Origin: Paraburkholderia sp. UYCP14C
GTDB lineage: Bacteria; Pseudomonadota; Gammaproteobacteria; Burkholderiales; Burkholderiaceae
Assembly (NCBI RefSeq): GCF_004197395.1
Contig: NZ_SELS01000010.1
Span: forward strand, 62,001 to 126,000
Length of the DNA: 64,000 nucleotides
Direction of reading: 5' to 3'
This document shows positions 45,046 to 55,130 of this stretch, in pieces. The notes below the pieces were generated by a model. It worked only from the letters and a program-made list of their open reading frames with translations, was not told the DNA's origin and did no database searches. The first letter of the stretch is position 1, and each line of letters opens with the position of its first letter. A program made the position numbers and the translations under genes.

Positions 45046-46881
45046 TCAGGCCACGTGCTGTTCGTCGACCTTCTTGCCGCCGACATGCAGCGTCTGGCCC
45101 TTGCCGTATTGCTTCGCCAGCAGGTCGCGATAGAGGCCCGGACGCTGGCGCAGTTCTTCCGGCGAACCGTCGTCGATGACCTTGCCGGCGCTCATCACGA
45201 TGATCCGGTCGAAGTTGTTCAGGGTCGACAGACGGTGCGCGATCGCGATCACGGTACGGCCGACCATTAGCCGGTCGAGCGCCTTCTGGATCGCTTCTTC
45301 GGACGCGCTGTCTAGCGCGGAGGTGGCTTCGTCGAGCAGCAGGATCGGCGCGTTTTTCAGAATCGCGCGTGCGATCGCGATGCGTTGGCGCTGGCCGCCC
45401 GACAGCTTCACACCGCGGTCCCCGACGATCGTGTCGTAGCCTTCCGGCATCGCTTCGATGAAGTCCGCGCAACGTGCCTCGCGCGCGGCGGCGAGCACTT
45501 CCTCGCGGCTCGCTTCGGGGCGGCCGTACGCGATGTTTTCGTACACCGTGCGATGGAACAGCGAAATGTCCTGGGGCACCAGCGCGATCGCGTGGCGCAG
45601 GCTGTCCTGGGTAATCGACGCGATGTCCTGGCCGTCGATCTTGATCGCACCACCCTGGGTTTCGTAGAAGCGCTGCAACAGCGCGAGCACCGTCGATTTG
45701 CCGGCGCCCGACTTGCCGATCAGGCCGACGCGCTGACCCGGTTCGATATTGAGGTCGAAGTGATCGAGAATCGGCCGGCGGCGCGGATAGGCGAATGTGA
45801 CGCCTTCGAACGCGACGCGGCCGCCCTGCGGCACGAGTTCGGTCGCGTCGTCGCGATCGGGCATGCCGTGCGGTTCGAGCAGCGTGCGCACGGCTTCCGC
45901 GAGTCGCGCGACGTGCTGGGTGACGTCGACGAGTGCGACCGCCAGGTCGCGCGTGCCGTGCAGGATCGTGAAGCCGAGCGAGCTCACGAGCACGATGTCG
46001 CCCGAGGTCGCGCGGCCCTGGTCCCACAGCCACAGCGCCCAGCCGAGCAGTCCGGCCGACAGCAGCGCGGTGATCACCGCATGCAGCAGACGCAGCTTTT
46101 CCAGATACAGCAGGCTTTGCTGGCGCGCGTCCATCTCCGACTTGACCGTCGACGCGAAGCGCCCCTGCTCGCGAAACGTCATGCCGAACGCGCGCACGAG
46201 GCCCATGTTGCTGATCACGTCGACGAGCTCGCCGTCGACCGATGCCGCCTTGGTCGCGAAATTATGGTGGCGCGCGGAGCCGCGGCCCGCCAGCTTGTAC
46301 AGCACGACCGACAGGATCGCCGAGCACAGCATCAGGCCGGCGGCCATCAGCGGGTTCACCGAGATGATCATCACGATCGCGCCGAGCACCGCGATGCACG
46401 GCGGCAGCACGTTCCACGCGGTGGTGTTTTCGGCGGTGTAGACGGCGTTCGAGGTCGCGGTGATCCGGCTTGCCAGCATGCCGGGCTGCTTTTCGGCGTA
46501 GTAGGTCGGCGAATGGCCGCTCAGGTACTGGAACAGGTCGCGCCGCAAATCGCCCGTCACGGCGACGAACGTGTGCGCGGCGAACCAGCCGCCGACCCGC
46601 CACAACAAGTTGTCGGCGGCGATCAGGCCGACGAGGATCGCGAATGCGCCCCACAGCGGCCCCGGATGATGGCGGCCGCCGCCGAGCACGTCGATCAGAT
46701 GTTTGATCGCGTATTGCGAAGCGAGTGCACAGCCCACGGCCGCAATCACGCTGCACAACACGATCGCATGCGCGACCGGATGGCGGCGGATAAAGCGGAA
46801 GAGAAACGCAAGCGGCCGGTGCGCATAGCTCGCGAGCTTTGCGTTCTGGGCGTTACGCTGGGCGATGGTCAAGTGTTCCAA
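45046..46881 (-). CDS. ABC exporter, fused membrane and ATPase domains (copy 1)
   Basis: About 611 residues if the TTG at 46881 is used; a TTG at 46872 and ATGs at 46971 and 46980 are alternatives and none has a clear ribosome-binding site. Six transmembrane helices (first at HAIVLCSVIAAVGCALASQY) form an exporter-type domain to about residue 330. The ATPase domain has Walker A GLIGKSGAGKST, Q-loop VPQDISLF, signature LSGGQRQR and Walker B ILLLDEATSALD. Works as a homodimer or with a partner. Substrate unknown; MsbA/LapB-like lipids are possible from family only. Confidence 0.87.
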   Translation of the reverse strand: MEHLTIAQRNAQNAKLASYAHRPLAFLFRFIRRHPVAHAIVLCSVIAAVGCALASQYAIKHLIDVLGGGRHHPGPLWGAFAILVGLIAADNLLWRVGGWFAAHTFVAVTGDLRRDLFQYLSGHSPTYYAEKQPGMLASRITATSNAVYTAENTTAWNVLPPCIAVLGAIVMIISVNPLMAAGLMLCSAILSVVLYKLAGRGSARHHNFATKAASVDGELVDVISNMGLVRAFGMTFREQGRFASTVKSEMDARQQSLLYLEKLRLLHAVITALLSAGLLGWALWLWDQGRATSGDIVLVSSLGFTILHGTRDLAVALVDVTQHVARLAEAVRTLLEPHGMPDRDDATELVPQGGRVAFEGVTFAYPRRRPILDHFDLNIEPGQRVGLIGKSGAGKSTVLALLQRFYETQGGAIKIDGQDIASITQDSLRHAIALVPQDISLFHRTVYENIAYGRPEASREEVLAAAREARCADFIEAMPEGYDTIVGDRGVKLSGGQRQRIAIARAILKNAPILLLDEATSALDSASEEAIQKALDRLMVGRTVIAIAHRLSTLNNFDRIIVMSAGKVIDDGSPEELRQRPGLYRDLLAKQYGKGQTLHVGGKKVDEQHVA

Positions 46882-47577
46882 TTGAGCTGAGATCGATGTG
46901 TTTCGGGTTGTGCTTGCAAGGCGCGGACCACACGGACAAGCATGTCTCTGCGCGAAGCCGATGCTTCGCATTGTAAACATGCAATGACGATTGCGCCCTG
47001 TGTATCCGGGCTTTGACGCGATTGATTTCGCGATGGACCTCCGCGATCTGCGTCGTCTCGACGCACCAGCCGGCGGGCGATTCAGGCAGATTGCGGATAT
47101 TTTCGAGATATAATTACAAATTGCATTCAACCGCGCCGCGGCAATTTTGTAGTTCCTACCGGCGAGGTCGATGCACGAGAGCTCACGAACACGGTACCGC
47201 CGTGCCTCGCGAAACCTCGTGGACACTGTAGAACTGTCTTAGAAAACAAGGGTTTGCAAAGTGTTTCGCGTTTGTAACAACATAAAGACTTTGAAATGCC
47301 GTGGTGCGGCAACAATTCGGGCACCGATAATGCGTGCTCGTTAGCCCGGCAAAATTTCTGACAGTTTGTCAACGTAGGTGCACGGTGCGCGTTTACTCGC
47401 ACATGCGCAGACACTGATCCACTTGTCTGGGCTCGTTACCCAAGCGATCCATCGCAGGATTTCTCGAAAGAATCAGGCCCGCGCCGGCATCTCCGGCCAG
47501 ACTGCCCTGGCGAGCAAGCGAGTCGCTTTTTCCAAATGCAGTACTTTTGCCTGATTTTTTACTAGGAGTTCGTCAAT
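46882..47577. other. Divergent spacer between ABC exporter 1 and GT4 gene
   Basis: About 700 bp, more AT-rich than its flanks. It contains a perfect TATAAT at 47109-47114 on the plus strand without a well-placed -35. A minus-strand frame stays open to 47226, but its composition is not protein-like. No gene called. Confidence 0.5.
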
Positions 47578-48642
47578 ATGCGAATCGCTCAAATCGCTCC
47601 GCTGCACGAGGCGGTTCCTCCCAAGCTGTACGGTGGTACGGAACGCGTGGTGTCCAATCTGACCGAGGCGCTGGTCGAGCTGGGCCACGACGTCACGCTG
47701 TTTGCAAGCGGTGATTCGCAAACCTCGGCGAAGCTCGAAGCTTTCTGGCCGCAGGCGCTGCGCCTCGACCCGACGATTCGCGACGTGATGGCGCCGCACA
47801 TGCTGCTGCTCGAAGAAGTGCGCCGTCGCGCGGACGAATTCGATGTGCTGCACTTCCACATCGACTACTACCCGTTCTCGCTGTTCGCGCGTCAGCCGGT
47901 GCCGTTCCTGACCACGATGCACGGCCGTCTCGATCTGCCGGAACTGCAGCCCATCTTCAATACGTTCAACGACGTGCCGGTCGTGTCGATTTCCGACAAC
48001 CAGCGCATCCCGCTGCAACAGGCGAACTGGCTGCAAACCGTCTATCACGGTCTGCCGGAAAACGTGCTCACGCCGATCCCCGACGTCGAACCGGGCTACC
48101 TCGCATTCCTCGGCCGCGTCTCGCCGGAGAAGGGTCTCGACCGCGCGATCCGCATCGCCGGCCAGGCAGGCATGAAGCTCAAGGTCGCCGCCAAGATCGA
48201 CAAGGCCGACCGTGCTTACTACGAAGAAGTGATCAAGCCGCTGATGGCGCTCCCGCACGTCGAGTACATCGGCGAAATCGGCGAAGCCGAAAAGCGTGAG
48301 TTCCTCGGCAACGCGCATGCGCTGGTGTTCCCGATCGACTGGCCGGAGCCGTTCGGCCTCGTGATGATCGAAGCAATGGCGTGCGGTACGCCGGTGATTG
48401 CGTTCAACCGCGGTTCGGTGCCGGAAGTGATCGAAAACGGCGTGTCGGGTTTCGTCGTCGAAGACGAAATCAGCGCGGTCGCGGCCATCAAGCGTCTGCA
48501 CACGCTGCCGCGCGCTGGCGTGCGCAAGGCGTTCGAGGCACGTTTCTCGTCGAAGGTGATGGCGCAGAACTACGTCGCCACGTACGAAGAGCTGCTGCGC
48601 CGCAAGCATCGCACGGTGCTGCGCGAAGTCAACGCAGGCTGA
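47578..48642 (+). CDS. Glycosyltransferase family 4 protein
   Basis: 354 residues, GT-B fold. N-terminal MRIAQIAPLHEAVPPKLYGG with the GGTERVVSNLTEAL donor loop, FLGRVSPEKGLDRAIRIAGQ in the linker, and the retaining E-x7-E pattern EPFGLVMIEAMACG. RBS AGGAG (about 47564-47568) precedes the ATG by 9 nt, fixing the start. No transmembrane helices. Sugar donor and acceptor are not deducible; it is not inside an obvious polysaccharide cluster. Confidence 0.92.
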   Translation: MRIAQIAPLHEAVPPKLYGGTERVVSNLTEALVELGHDVTLFASGDSQTSAKLEAFWPQALRLDPTIRDVMAPHMLLLEEVRRRADEFDVLHFHIDYYPFSLFARQPVPFLTTMHGRLDLPELQPIFNTFNDVPVVSISDNQRIPLQQANWLQTVYHGLPENVLTPIPDVEPGYLAFLGRVSPEKGLDRAIRIAGQAGMKLKVAAKIDKADRAYYEEVIKPLMALPHVEYIGEIGEAEKREFLGNAHALVFPIDWPEPFGLVMIEAMACGTPVIAFNRGSVPEVIENGVSGFVVEDEISAVAAIKRLHTLPRAGVRKAFEARFSSKVMAQNYVATYEELLRRKHRTVLREVNAG

Positions 48643-48846
48643 TCGACGGTTGATGCGCCTCAGCTGATTCGCAGTAGACAAACGCTGGCGGCAGGAGCGC
48701 GTCGTACGCTTCCTTCGCTGCCCTTGACGCCCCGCTGGCCCGTTGCCGGCGGGGCGTTGTTGCATGCGCGCCGCAGTTTTCGTCGGCGCGCAACGGAAAA
48801 TGCGGGATTCCGCGCGGCGCGAACGAGCCAGTCTCGGTAATATCCC

Positions 48847-48852
48847 TATAAT
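48847..48852 (+). promoter_or_regulatory. Perfect -10 box before the 284-residue membrane protein
   Basis: TATAAT at 48847-48852; the last AT forms an in-frame ATG (48851) that would be a wrong start, since transcription would begin near 48859. No matching -35. Confidence 0.45.
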
Positions 48853-48901
48853 GGCCGTGCCGCAAAATGGGCTGCGGCGCCGCCGACGACAGGAGGATGC
48901 C

Positions 48902-49756
48902 TTGCCGAGAACGAAAGAGACGCGTGCGAACGCGGCGCCCGGCGCCGGAACGATTTTTACGTTACGCGCCATCGGTCTCGTGCTCGCCGCCCGCTGGTTT
49001 TTTTCGATGTCCCAGATGAACCTGTCCACCGCGTTGACCGCGATGGCGTCGTCACCTTGGGCATGCATCAACCTCGTCTTCCTGTTCCTGCTGATCTTCC
49101 TGCCGGGCGCGCGCGCCGTCGCCGAGCGTCCGTTTCATCCGCTGCCGCAATGGCTGCGTCAGGCGCTGCGCCTGTTCGCGTTCCTCGGGTTTCTGTTTGC
49201 GCTGTGGTCGGTCGGCGCGTTCGTCGCGAGCGCCGGCTGGCGTCGCGCGGTGCAGGCGGTCGCGGCCACCAACGGCTGGCTCGTCGCGGCGCCGGTGCTG
49301 TATGCGATCGTCCTGTGGATTTGCCGGCCGCTGCCGCTGTGGCGCACCAATGTGGCGGCGCGGCGCTTTGCGATCGGCCGCTATGCGGTGTCGCTCGATC
49401 CGGTGACGCGCACCGTGGTTGTCTGGGCCGAGCGGCGCAAGGTCGGGCAATACGATGCACGCGAATTGTCGGTGCGCTGGGATAACGGACCGGACGTGCG
49501 GCCGACGCCGGCGCCCACCCCCGCGGTCGCGTTCGGTGCGGCGGGCGAGGCCGGCGCGTCAGCGGCGCCGATGGCGTCGGTCGCGGCGCCATCGCTTGCG
49601 CGCAGCGTGTTCGGCGTTCGTCCGAAGGTCGAGTTGTTGTGGGATTCGCCCGCCGCCGCAGGGCATAACCGGCAGACCGTTTTCCGTGCCCCGCTGACGA
49701 CCGAAGGCGATCGCGTCGCCGCCCGCGCGCTCGACACGACGCTGCGCCAGGTCTGA
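48902..49756 (+). CDS. Membrane protein of unknown function (TTG start)
   Basis: 284 residues from TTG 48902 with a strong AGGAGG (48891-48896) at ideal spacing; the in-frame ATG at 48851 falls inside a TATAAT box. Hydrophobic stretches at about residues 22-40, 60-75 (INLVFLFLLIFLPGA), 95-115 (LFAFLGFLFALWSVGAFVA) and 128-145 suggest four membrane helices. A hydrophilic C-terminal domain (WAERRKVGQYDARELSVRWD) and Ala/Pro linker follow, ending LLWDSPAAAGHNRQTVFRAP. Family not recognised. Confidence 0.8.
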   Translation: MPRTKETRANAAPGAGTIFTLRAIGLVLAARWFFSMSQMNLSTALTAMASSPWACINLVFLFLLIFLPGARAVAERPFHPLPQWLRQALRLFAFLGFLFALWSVGAFVASAGWRRAVQAVAATNGWLVAAPVLYAIVLWICRPLPLWRTNVAARRFAIGRYAVSLDPVTRTVVVWAERRKVGQYDARELSVRWDNGPDVRPTPAPTPAVAFGAAGEAGASAAPMASVAAPSLARSVFGVRPKVELLWDSPAAAGHNRQTVFRAPLTTEGDRVAARALDTTLRQV

Positions 49757-49906
49757 CGCTGCACGTTTTGTGCTGTCGCTCACATCGCGTGGCCGATGCA
49801 CGCATCCCGGAGCGTTGCTTCGTCGATAATGCAATCAAGGCGCCCGGCCTGCAGGCGGGCGAGTGGGACACTCATCGATCGTATCGCGTCTTTCGCAGGA
49901 GTCGCC

Positions 49907-50371
49907 ATGCTGGTTCGCTGGTTGCTTGCCGCCCTTCATCTGCTCGCCTATGGCTTTGCGCTCGCGTCGATTCTCAGGCGCACGTGGTCGCTGCGTCGCG
50001 CGTCGGTGCCCGCCGCATTGCGTTCGGTGTTCCGCGCCGATTCACGCTGGGGCATCGCCGGACTGGTGCTGATCGTGACCGGCCTGATGCGTGTGTTCGG
50101 CAGCTATGAGAAGGGCGCCGACTACTACCTGCACGAGCCGCTCTTTCACGTGAAGATGGCTTTGCTGGTGCTGATCCTGATCCTCGAAGTGCCGACGATG
50201 CTCGGCCTGATGCGCTGGCGCGCGTCGATCCGCAGCGGCGCGGCGCCGAATCTGAAAAAGGCGCGTTCCTACGCGCATTTCAATGTGATCCAGACCGTGC
50301 TGCTGGTTCTGATGGTGTTTGCCGCGACCGGCATGGCGCGCGGCATCGGGCTGCCCGCCGGCGTGGTCTAG
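49907..50371 (+). CDS. DUF2214-like four-helix membrane protein
   Basis: 154 residues with four hydrophobic helices: LLAALHLLAYGFALASI, IAGLVLIVTGLMRVFGS, HVKMALLVLILILEVPTMLG and VIQTVLLVLMVFAATGMARG. The GSYEKGADYYLHEPLFHVKM loop with conserved His is typical of the DUF2214 family, of unknown function. ATG 49907 is supported by CAGGAG eight bases upstream. Confidence 0.85.
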   Translation: MLVRWLLAALHLLAYGFALASILRRTWSLRRASVPAALRSVFRADSRWGIAGLVLIVTGLMRVFGSYEKGADYYLHEPLFHVKMALLVLILILEVPTMLGLMRWRASIRSGAAPNLKKARSYAHFNVIQTVLLVLMVFAATGMARGIGLPAGVV

Positions 50372-50455
50372 CCCGGCGGACCTTTTATTGCGGCGGGTAG
50401 GTGGCCTCAGGTGTGGCGCCGCTGGCTACGTCGGCCAGTGCGCCCCCGTCTCGTG

Positions 50456-52330
50456 CTAGCCGACCAGCAAGCCGGAATCGTCGACCCGGTCGGCTTTGAC
50501 CCTTGCCGTTTCGCGCGCGAGTTCCGGCTCGCCGAGACCCTTGATCAACTCCAGCGCCTGACGCTCGAACAAGCGACGGTACAGGCCGTTGTCGCGTTTG
50601 ATCAGCGCGTCGTGGCTGCCTTCCTCGATCACCTTGCCCTTGTCGAGCACCAGCAGCCGGTCGAGCGCACGCACCGTCGATAGCCGATGCGCGACCACCA
50701 GTGTCGTGCGCCCCTGCATCAACCGCTCCATCGCGCGCTGGATCAGCACTTCGCTTTCGCTGTCGAGGCTCGACGTGGCTTCGTCGAGAATCAGGATCGG
50801 CGCGTCGGCGAGGAACGCCCGCGCGATCGCGACACGTTGGCGCTCGCCGCCCGATAGCTTGATGCCGCGTTCGCCGACCAGCGTGTCGTAGCCATTCGGC
50901 AGCGCGGCGATGAAGTCGTGCGCGCTCGCGAGCCGCGCGGCCCGCTCGATGTCGGCGCGGCTCGCGCCGGGTCGTCCATACGCGATGTTCTCGGCAAGCG
51001 AGCGGTGAAACAGCACCGGCTCCTGCTGCACGATCGCGATCTGGCTGCGCAGCGACGTCTGCTGGACCTGCGCGATGTCCTGACCGTCGATCGTGATCCG
51101 GCCGCCCGAAATGTCGTGAAGGCGCTGGATCAGCTTGATGAAGGTCGTCTTGCCCGAGCCGGAATGGCCGACCAGCCCGACGCGCTCGCCCGGCGCGATG
51201 CGTATCGAGAAGTCGTCGTAGAGCGGCCGGCTATGCGCGCCATAGTGAAACGACACGTGCTCGAAGCGGATCTCGCCGTTGCGGATCGCGATCGGGCCGG
51301 CGCCGGGACGATCCTCGATCCCAAGCGGCTGGCTCTCGAGCGACACCAGTTCCTCCATGTCGTTGACCGAGCGCTGCAGGTTGCGGATGTGCATGCCGAT
51401 GTCGCGCAGATAGCCTTGCAGCATGAAGAACATCGTCAGCGCGAACGTGATGTCGCCGACGCTCGCTTCGCCGCGCGCCCACAGCAGCAGCGCCACGCCG
51501 AGAATCGCGGCCTGGATCGCGGCCAGCATGCCGCCCTGGAGTCCGCCGTTGAGCGTGCCGCGCACCCACGTGCGGCGCGTGCGCTGCCGCCATTTGCCGA
51601 TCACGTGCGCGAGGCGCGCTTCCTCGCGCGCTTCCGCGCCGAAAGCCTTGACGACGCCGTTGCAGCTGACGGCATCGGCGAGCGCACCGCCCATGCGCGT
51701 ATCCCACGCGTTCGCGAGACGCGCGGACGGTGCGACGAAGCCGAGCGACACCGTCACGGTCACGCCGATGTACAGCAGCGAGCCGATGCCGACGACGACG
51801 CCCATCATCGGCCAGCGCCAGCCGAGCAGCATGGTCGCGCCGACCAGCATCACGAGCGACGGCAGCAGTGCGATAAGCAGCGTGTCGTTCAGCAGGTCGA
51901 GCGCCCACATGCCGCGCGTGATCTTGCGCACGGTCGAGCCGGCGAAGCTGTTCGCGTGCCAGTCGGTCGAAAAGCGCTGCACGCGATGAAACGCGCGCAC
52001 GGCGATCTCGCTCATCATCTTCAGCGTGAAACGGATGATGTTGAAGTACACCCCCTGGCGCAGCAGCGTCGCGGTGAGCCCGAGCGCGGCGAGCACGCCG
52101 AAGGCCTGGAGCGCGTGATGCCAGACGGGCGCCAACGTCGCCGGACCGGACGCGATCGCGTCGACGAGACGTCCGGCGAAGACCGGGGTCAGGATGTCCG
52201 CGCCCGCCGTGAACAGCGCGAGCGCCGCGATCACGACGATGCGCCACGGCTGTTGCGCCCAGTGACGGAAGGTGAAGCCGAGGACATCCTTGAAGGCTTG
52301 TCCGCGAAAGTCGAGTTTTCTGTTGGCCAT
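50456..52330 (-). CDS. ABC exporter, fused membrane and ATPase domains (copy 2)
   Basis: 624 residues beginning [19 protein letters not shown]. Six-helix exporter domain ([20 protein letters not shown] first helix). ATPase: Walker [33 protein letters not shown], signature LSGGERQR and Walker [13 protein letters not shown], then H-loop VVAHRLSTV. Same architecture as copy 1 at 45046 but clearly diverged, so not a recent duplication. Substrate unknown. No partner gene is adjacent, suggesting a homodimer. Confidence 0.92.
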   Translation of the reverse strand: MANRKLDFRGQAFKDVLGFTFRHWAQQPWRIVVIAALALFTAGADILTPVFAGRLVDAIASGPATLAPVWHHALQAFGVLAALGLTATLLRQGVYFNIIRFTLKMMSEIAVRAFHRVQRFSTDWHANSFAGSTVRKITRGMWALDLLNDTLLIALLPSLVMLVGATMLLGWRWPMMGVVVGIGSLLYIGVTVTVSLGFVAPSARLANAWDTRMGGALADAVSCNGVVKAFGAEAREEARLAHVIGKWRQRTRRTWVRGTLNGGLQGGMLAAIQAAILGVALLLWARGEASVGDITFALTMFFMLQGYLRDIGMHIRNLQRSVNDMEELVSLESQPLGIEDRPGAGPIAIRNGEIRFEHVSFHYGAHSRPLYDDFSIRIAPGERVGLVGHSGSGKTTFIKLIQRLHDISGGRITIDGQDIAQVQQTSLRSQIAIVQQEPVLFHRSLAENIAYGRPGASRADIERAARLASAHDFIAALPNGYDTLVGERGIKLSGGERQRVAIARAFLADAPILILDEATSSLDSESEVLIQRAMERLMQGRTTLVVAHRLSTVRALDRLLVLDKGKVIEEGSHDALIKRDNGLYRRLFERQALELIKGLGEPELARETARVKADRVDDSGLLVG

Positions 52331-52785
52331 TTGCTTTCGACCCGGCGACGCACGAGCGCGCCGAGGTTCCAGTCAGAAGCGAAAAAGAGTAGACAGCCAG
52401 CGAATGCCGGAACGCGCGCGGGACTGCGCGAAAAATGCGACGGCAAACAACGGCAACGGAACAACGGACTGTCTGGGATGAACGCGGCGCGCCTGTCGAG
52501 GCGGCTTTGTACCAGCTACGACGCTGCGGCTTTCAAGGTCGCATCGGTCGTGGCGGACGGGCCGACGGCCGTGGAACCATGCGAGGGAACGCGCGCTGCA
52601 CAGCGAACATGTGGCGCCTCCCTGAGATGGTTCAAGATGGAGAAACCGGACGGAGCCGGACCGGGCGAATACCCGTCTGCCGAATATAGCAACAGGGCGG
52701 GGCGCTCGCCAACCTACGGAACGACGTGGTTCTACAGCCAGCGGTAGCCCGCATGGGCACGCGCGATGTAGCGCCGGACAATAGA
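52331..52785. other. Spacer between ABC exporter 2 and tRNA-Val, no gene seen
   Basis: 455 bp in which open frames have neither ribosome-binding sites nor family-like residues. It presumably holds the minus-strand exporter promoter. Confidence 0.5.
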
Positions 52786-52819
52786 AAAAGGGCTTACGCA
52801 TTGCTGCGTAAGCCCTTTT
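52786..52819 (-). terminator. Terminator downstream of tRNA-Val
   Basis: Perfect 15-bp stem: plus-strand AAAAGGGCTTACGCA (52786-52800) with TGCGTAAGCCCTTTT (52805-52819), loop TTGC. On the minus strand it ends in T5 about 30 nt after the tRNA. Confidence 0.93.
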
Positions 52820-52847
52820 GTCTTCGGTGATCGACACACCAAGAATC

Positions 52848-52922
52848 TGGTGGGTAGTACTGGGATCGAACCAGTGACCCCTGCCGTGTGAAGGCAGTGC
52901 TCTACCGCTGAGCTAACCACCC
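52848..52922 (-). tRNA. tRNA-Val(CAC)
   Basis: 75 nt on the minus strand with encoded CCA. Acceptor GGGTGGT/ACTACCC (one G-T pair), anticodon arm CTGCC-TTCACAC-GGCAG with anticodon CAC, reading GUG. A promoter sits just upstream and a strong terminator just downstream, so it is a single transcription unit. Confidence 0.96.
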
Positions 52923-52934
52923 GAAGAGATTGAG

Positions 52935-52963
52935 ATTATGTCAGGGAATTTAGGGTTCGTCTA
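52935..52963 (-). promoter_or_regulatory. Promoter of tRNA-Val
   Basis: Minus strand: TAGACG (plus 52958-52963), 17-bp spacer, CATAAT (plus 52935-52940); start near 52928, about six nucleotides before the mature tRNA. Confidence 0.65.
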
Positions 52964-52970
52964 GTCTTTT

Positions 52971-53705
52971 TTAAGCAGTTTGCTCATCCATTGCTGGCGC
53001 GGGTTCAACGCGCCATACGCTCGCGCCTTTGATCTCTTTGTCGAGGCTGTCGAGCACGGCTTCGTGTGCGGCGCTTTCCTCGTCGCTCGCGGCGATCACG
53101 ACCAGCTCCAGCGAGTCGAGCGCCACCCGCGGCGCATGCGTATCGCCGCCGGCCTGCGTTTCGCCGAGCATGTCGATGACGAGGCTTTCCTGGCCGCGCG
53201 TCATCGACAGATAGACTTCGGCGAGCAGTTCCGAGTCGAGCAGCGCGCCGTGCAGCGTACGGTGCGCGTTGCTGATGCCGAAGCGGTCGCACAGCGCATC
53301 GAGCGAATTGCGTTTGCCGGGGAACATCTGCTTGGCTTGCGCGAGCGTGTCGATGATCTCGCCGCAGTGCGTGCTCACCGGCGGCAGACCGAGCAGCGCG
53401 AACTCGGCGTCGAGAAAGCCGATGTCGAACGGTGCGTTGTGGATGATCAGGTCCGCGTCCTGGATGAAGTCGCGGAACTGGTCGACGATCTCGCCGAACT
53501 TCGGCTTGTCGCTCAAGAACTCCGTGGTCAGCCCGTGCACCGCGAGCGCGCCCGGATCGCTGTCGCGCTCGGGGTTGATATAGAAGTGCAGGTTGTTGCC
53601 GGTCAGCCGGCGGTTCACCAGCTCGACGCAACCGAGTTCGAGAATCCGGTCGCCGCCGCGCGGGTTCAGGCCGGTAGTTTCGGTGTCGAGGATCAGTTGA
53701 CGCAT
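52971..53705 (-). CDS. dnaQ: DNA polymerase III epsilon subunit (3'-5' proofreading exonuclease)
   Basis: 244 residues, DEDDh exonuclease. Exo I LILDTETTGLNP, Exo II IIHNAPFDIGFLDAEFALLG and Exo III HRTLHGALLDSELLAEVYL with catalytic His and Asp. The C-terminal tail, which should tether it to the alpha subunit, is short. rnhA, encoded upstream on the same strand, is separated by 82 bp. Confidence 0.97.
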   Translation of the reverse strand: MRQLILDTETTGLNPRGGDRILELGCVELVNRRLTGNNLHFYINPERDSDPGALAVHGLTTEFLSDKPKFGEIVDQFRDFIQDADLIIHNAPFDIGFLDAEFALLGLPPVSTHCGEIIDTLAQAKQMFPGKRNSLDALCDRFGISNAHRTLHGALLDSELLAEVYLSMTRGQESLVIDMLGETQAGGDTHAPRVALDSLELVVIAASDEESAAHEAVLDSLDKEIKGASVWRVEPAPAMDEQTA

Positions 53706-53787
53706 GTCGGATTAGCCTGCTTCGAAAAAAATTGCAGAAAGAAAGCGAAGAGGGCGGCGTGCGTCGTTGCCGATGCACGCAGGCCCT

Positions 53788-54234
53788 TTACATTTCGGCG
53801 AGCGACGCCACGCCGCGGTTGGCCAACTGGTCGGCGCGTTCGTTTTCCGGGTGGCCGTTGTGGCCGCGCACCCAGCGCCATTCGATTTCGTGTTGCGCGA
53901 CGAGCGCGTCGAGCCGCTTCCACAGATCGGCGTTCTTGACCGGCTGCTTCGCCGCGGTGACCCAGCCTTTTTTCTTCCAGCCGTGAATCCACTCGCTGAT
54001 GCCTTTCTGCACGTATTGCGAATCGGTATGGACGACCGCCTTGCACGGGCGCTTCAACGCCTCGAGCGCGGAAATCACGCCCATCAGCTCCATGCGATTG
54101 TTGGTCGTGTTGGCCTCGCCGCCGAACAGTTCTTTTTCCTGGCTGCCGAAGCGCAGCAACGCGCCCCAGCCGCCAGGGCCGGGGTTGCCCTTGCAGGCGC
54201 CGTCGGTATAGATGTCGATGTGATCCGGAGTCAT
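53788..54234 (-). CDS. rnhA: Ribonuclease HI
   Basis: Degrades RNA in RNA-DNA hybrids. 148 residues. Catalytic residues DEDD: Asp10 ([17 protein letters not shown]), Glu48 (NNRMELMG), Asp70 (HTDSQYV), Asp in [16 protein letters not shown]. The start overlaps the stop of the upstream methyltransferase by 4 nt. Confidence 0.97.
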   Translation of the reverse strand: MTPDHIDIYTDGACKGNPGPGGWGALLRFGSQEKELFGGEANTTNNRMELMGVISALEALKRPCKAVVHTDSQYVQKGISEWIHGWKKKGWVTAAKQPVKNADLWKRLDALVAQHEIEWRWVRGHNGHPENERADQLANRGVASLAEM

Positions 54235-55112
54235 TCGGTATGGTTACGTGTGTTCGGGGTGGCGGCGGGCGTGAGGCCTGCCGCAAGCACGGGCTTTTTC
54301 ACTTTGAGCGGCCCGACGAGACGCATGCCGCGCACGCGCTTGATCGCCTTGATCATGTAGGTGGCGCCGAAAATCGGCCACCAGCGGTCGCCGGCGGCTT
54401 CCATGAAGCCATAGCGCGCGAGCCATTGATCGCTCGCGAGCGGTGGACGATAGCAGCCGAAGCGCCCGCGTTCAAGGTCGAAGCCGAGCAGCTTGATCCA
54501 GTCCTTCAGACGCGTGAACGCGATCAGGTCGACGGCCGAGGGCACGAACGGGCGTCCCGTCATCTTGCCGATCGACTGCCGCACGCCCCACAGCGACAAC
54601 GAGTTGAAGCCGAGGATGATCAATTGGCCTTCGGGCACCAGCACGCGTTCGGCTTCGCGCAGCAGCCGATGCGGATCGCTGGTGAATTCGAGCGTGTGCG
54701 GCATCACGAGCAGGTCGACGCTTTGCGCTTCGATCGGTAGATCGAGCAAATCGCACCAGACCGCGCTGCGTCCGGCCGGCGCGTGCAGGCCGGGGGCGGC
54801 TGGCGCGGCGTTGGCCGGAATCTCGCCGCCGACGTTGCCCGCGCCGCAAATGTCGCTCACGCTGCCACGACGTGCAGACCGCGGATACGTGTACGGCGCG
54901 CTCGCGCCGCTCGCTGCGTCGAGCACGAGGCCGCGGCACGGCATGCGGTTCTCGCGCAGCGCGTCGAGTTGTGGCAGGCCGAGTTGCAGCGCATGATAGC
55001 CGAACACGTCCGACACCACGCGATCGAGCTGGGTTTGCTCCCAGTCGAGCACGTAGCGGCCTGGCGGCGAATCGGTCCAGGCGGGCCAGTCTATAATCGC
55101 TCGGTCAGTCAT
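54231..55112 (-). CDS. YafS-like class I SAM methyltransferase
   Basis: 293 residues. A degenerate glycine motif [14 protein letters not shown] is followed by an insert of about 40 residues (Gly/Ala/Pro-rich), then [20 protein letters not shown] (motifs II-IV), [20 protein letters not shown] and [20 protein letters not shown]. Position between gloB and rnhA is that of E. coli yafS, also a putative methyltransferase. Substrate unknown. Motif I lacks the usual GxGxG, reading A-S-G-A-S, so activity is uncertain. Confidence 0.85.
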   Translation of the reverse strand: MTDRAIIDWPAWTDSPPGRYVLDWEQTQLDRVVSDVFGYHALQLGLPQLDALRENRMPCRGLVLDAASGASAPYTYPRSARRGSVSDICGAGNVGGEIPANAAPAAPGLHAPAGRSAVWCDLLDLPIEAQSVDLLVMPHTLEFTSDPHRLLREAERVLVPEGQLIILGFNSLSLWGVRQSIGKMTGRPFVPSAVDLIAFTRLKDWIKLLGFDLERGRFGCYRPPLASDQWLARYGFMEAAGDRWWPIFGATYMIKAIKRVRGMRLVGPLKVKKPVLAAGLTPAATPNTRNHTE

Positions 55113-55130
55113 ATTAAGAATGCGTCGCCT

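Noticed and set aside
46882-47226. N-terminal extension of ABC exporter 1 up to 47226
   Set aside because: The translated text is Arg/Ser/Cys-rich with no membrane or family pattern, and lies in an AT-rich regulatory spacer.
45046-52330. Exporter-glycosyltransferase-exporter group as a new secretion or polysaccharide system
   Set aside because: The genes are on both strands with separate regulatory gaps, the exporters are solo homodimer types, and no biosynthetic, polymerase or tailoring genes are present.
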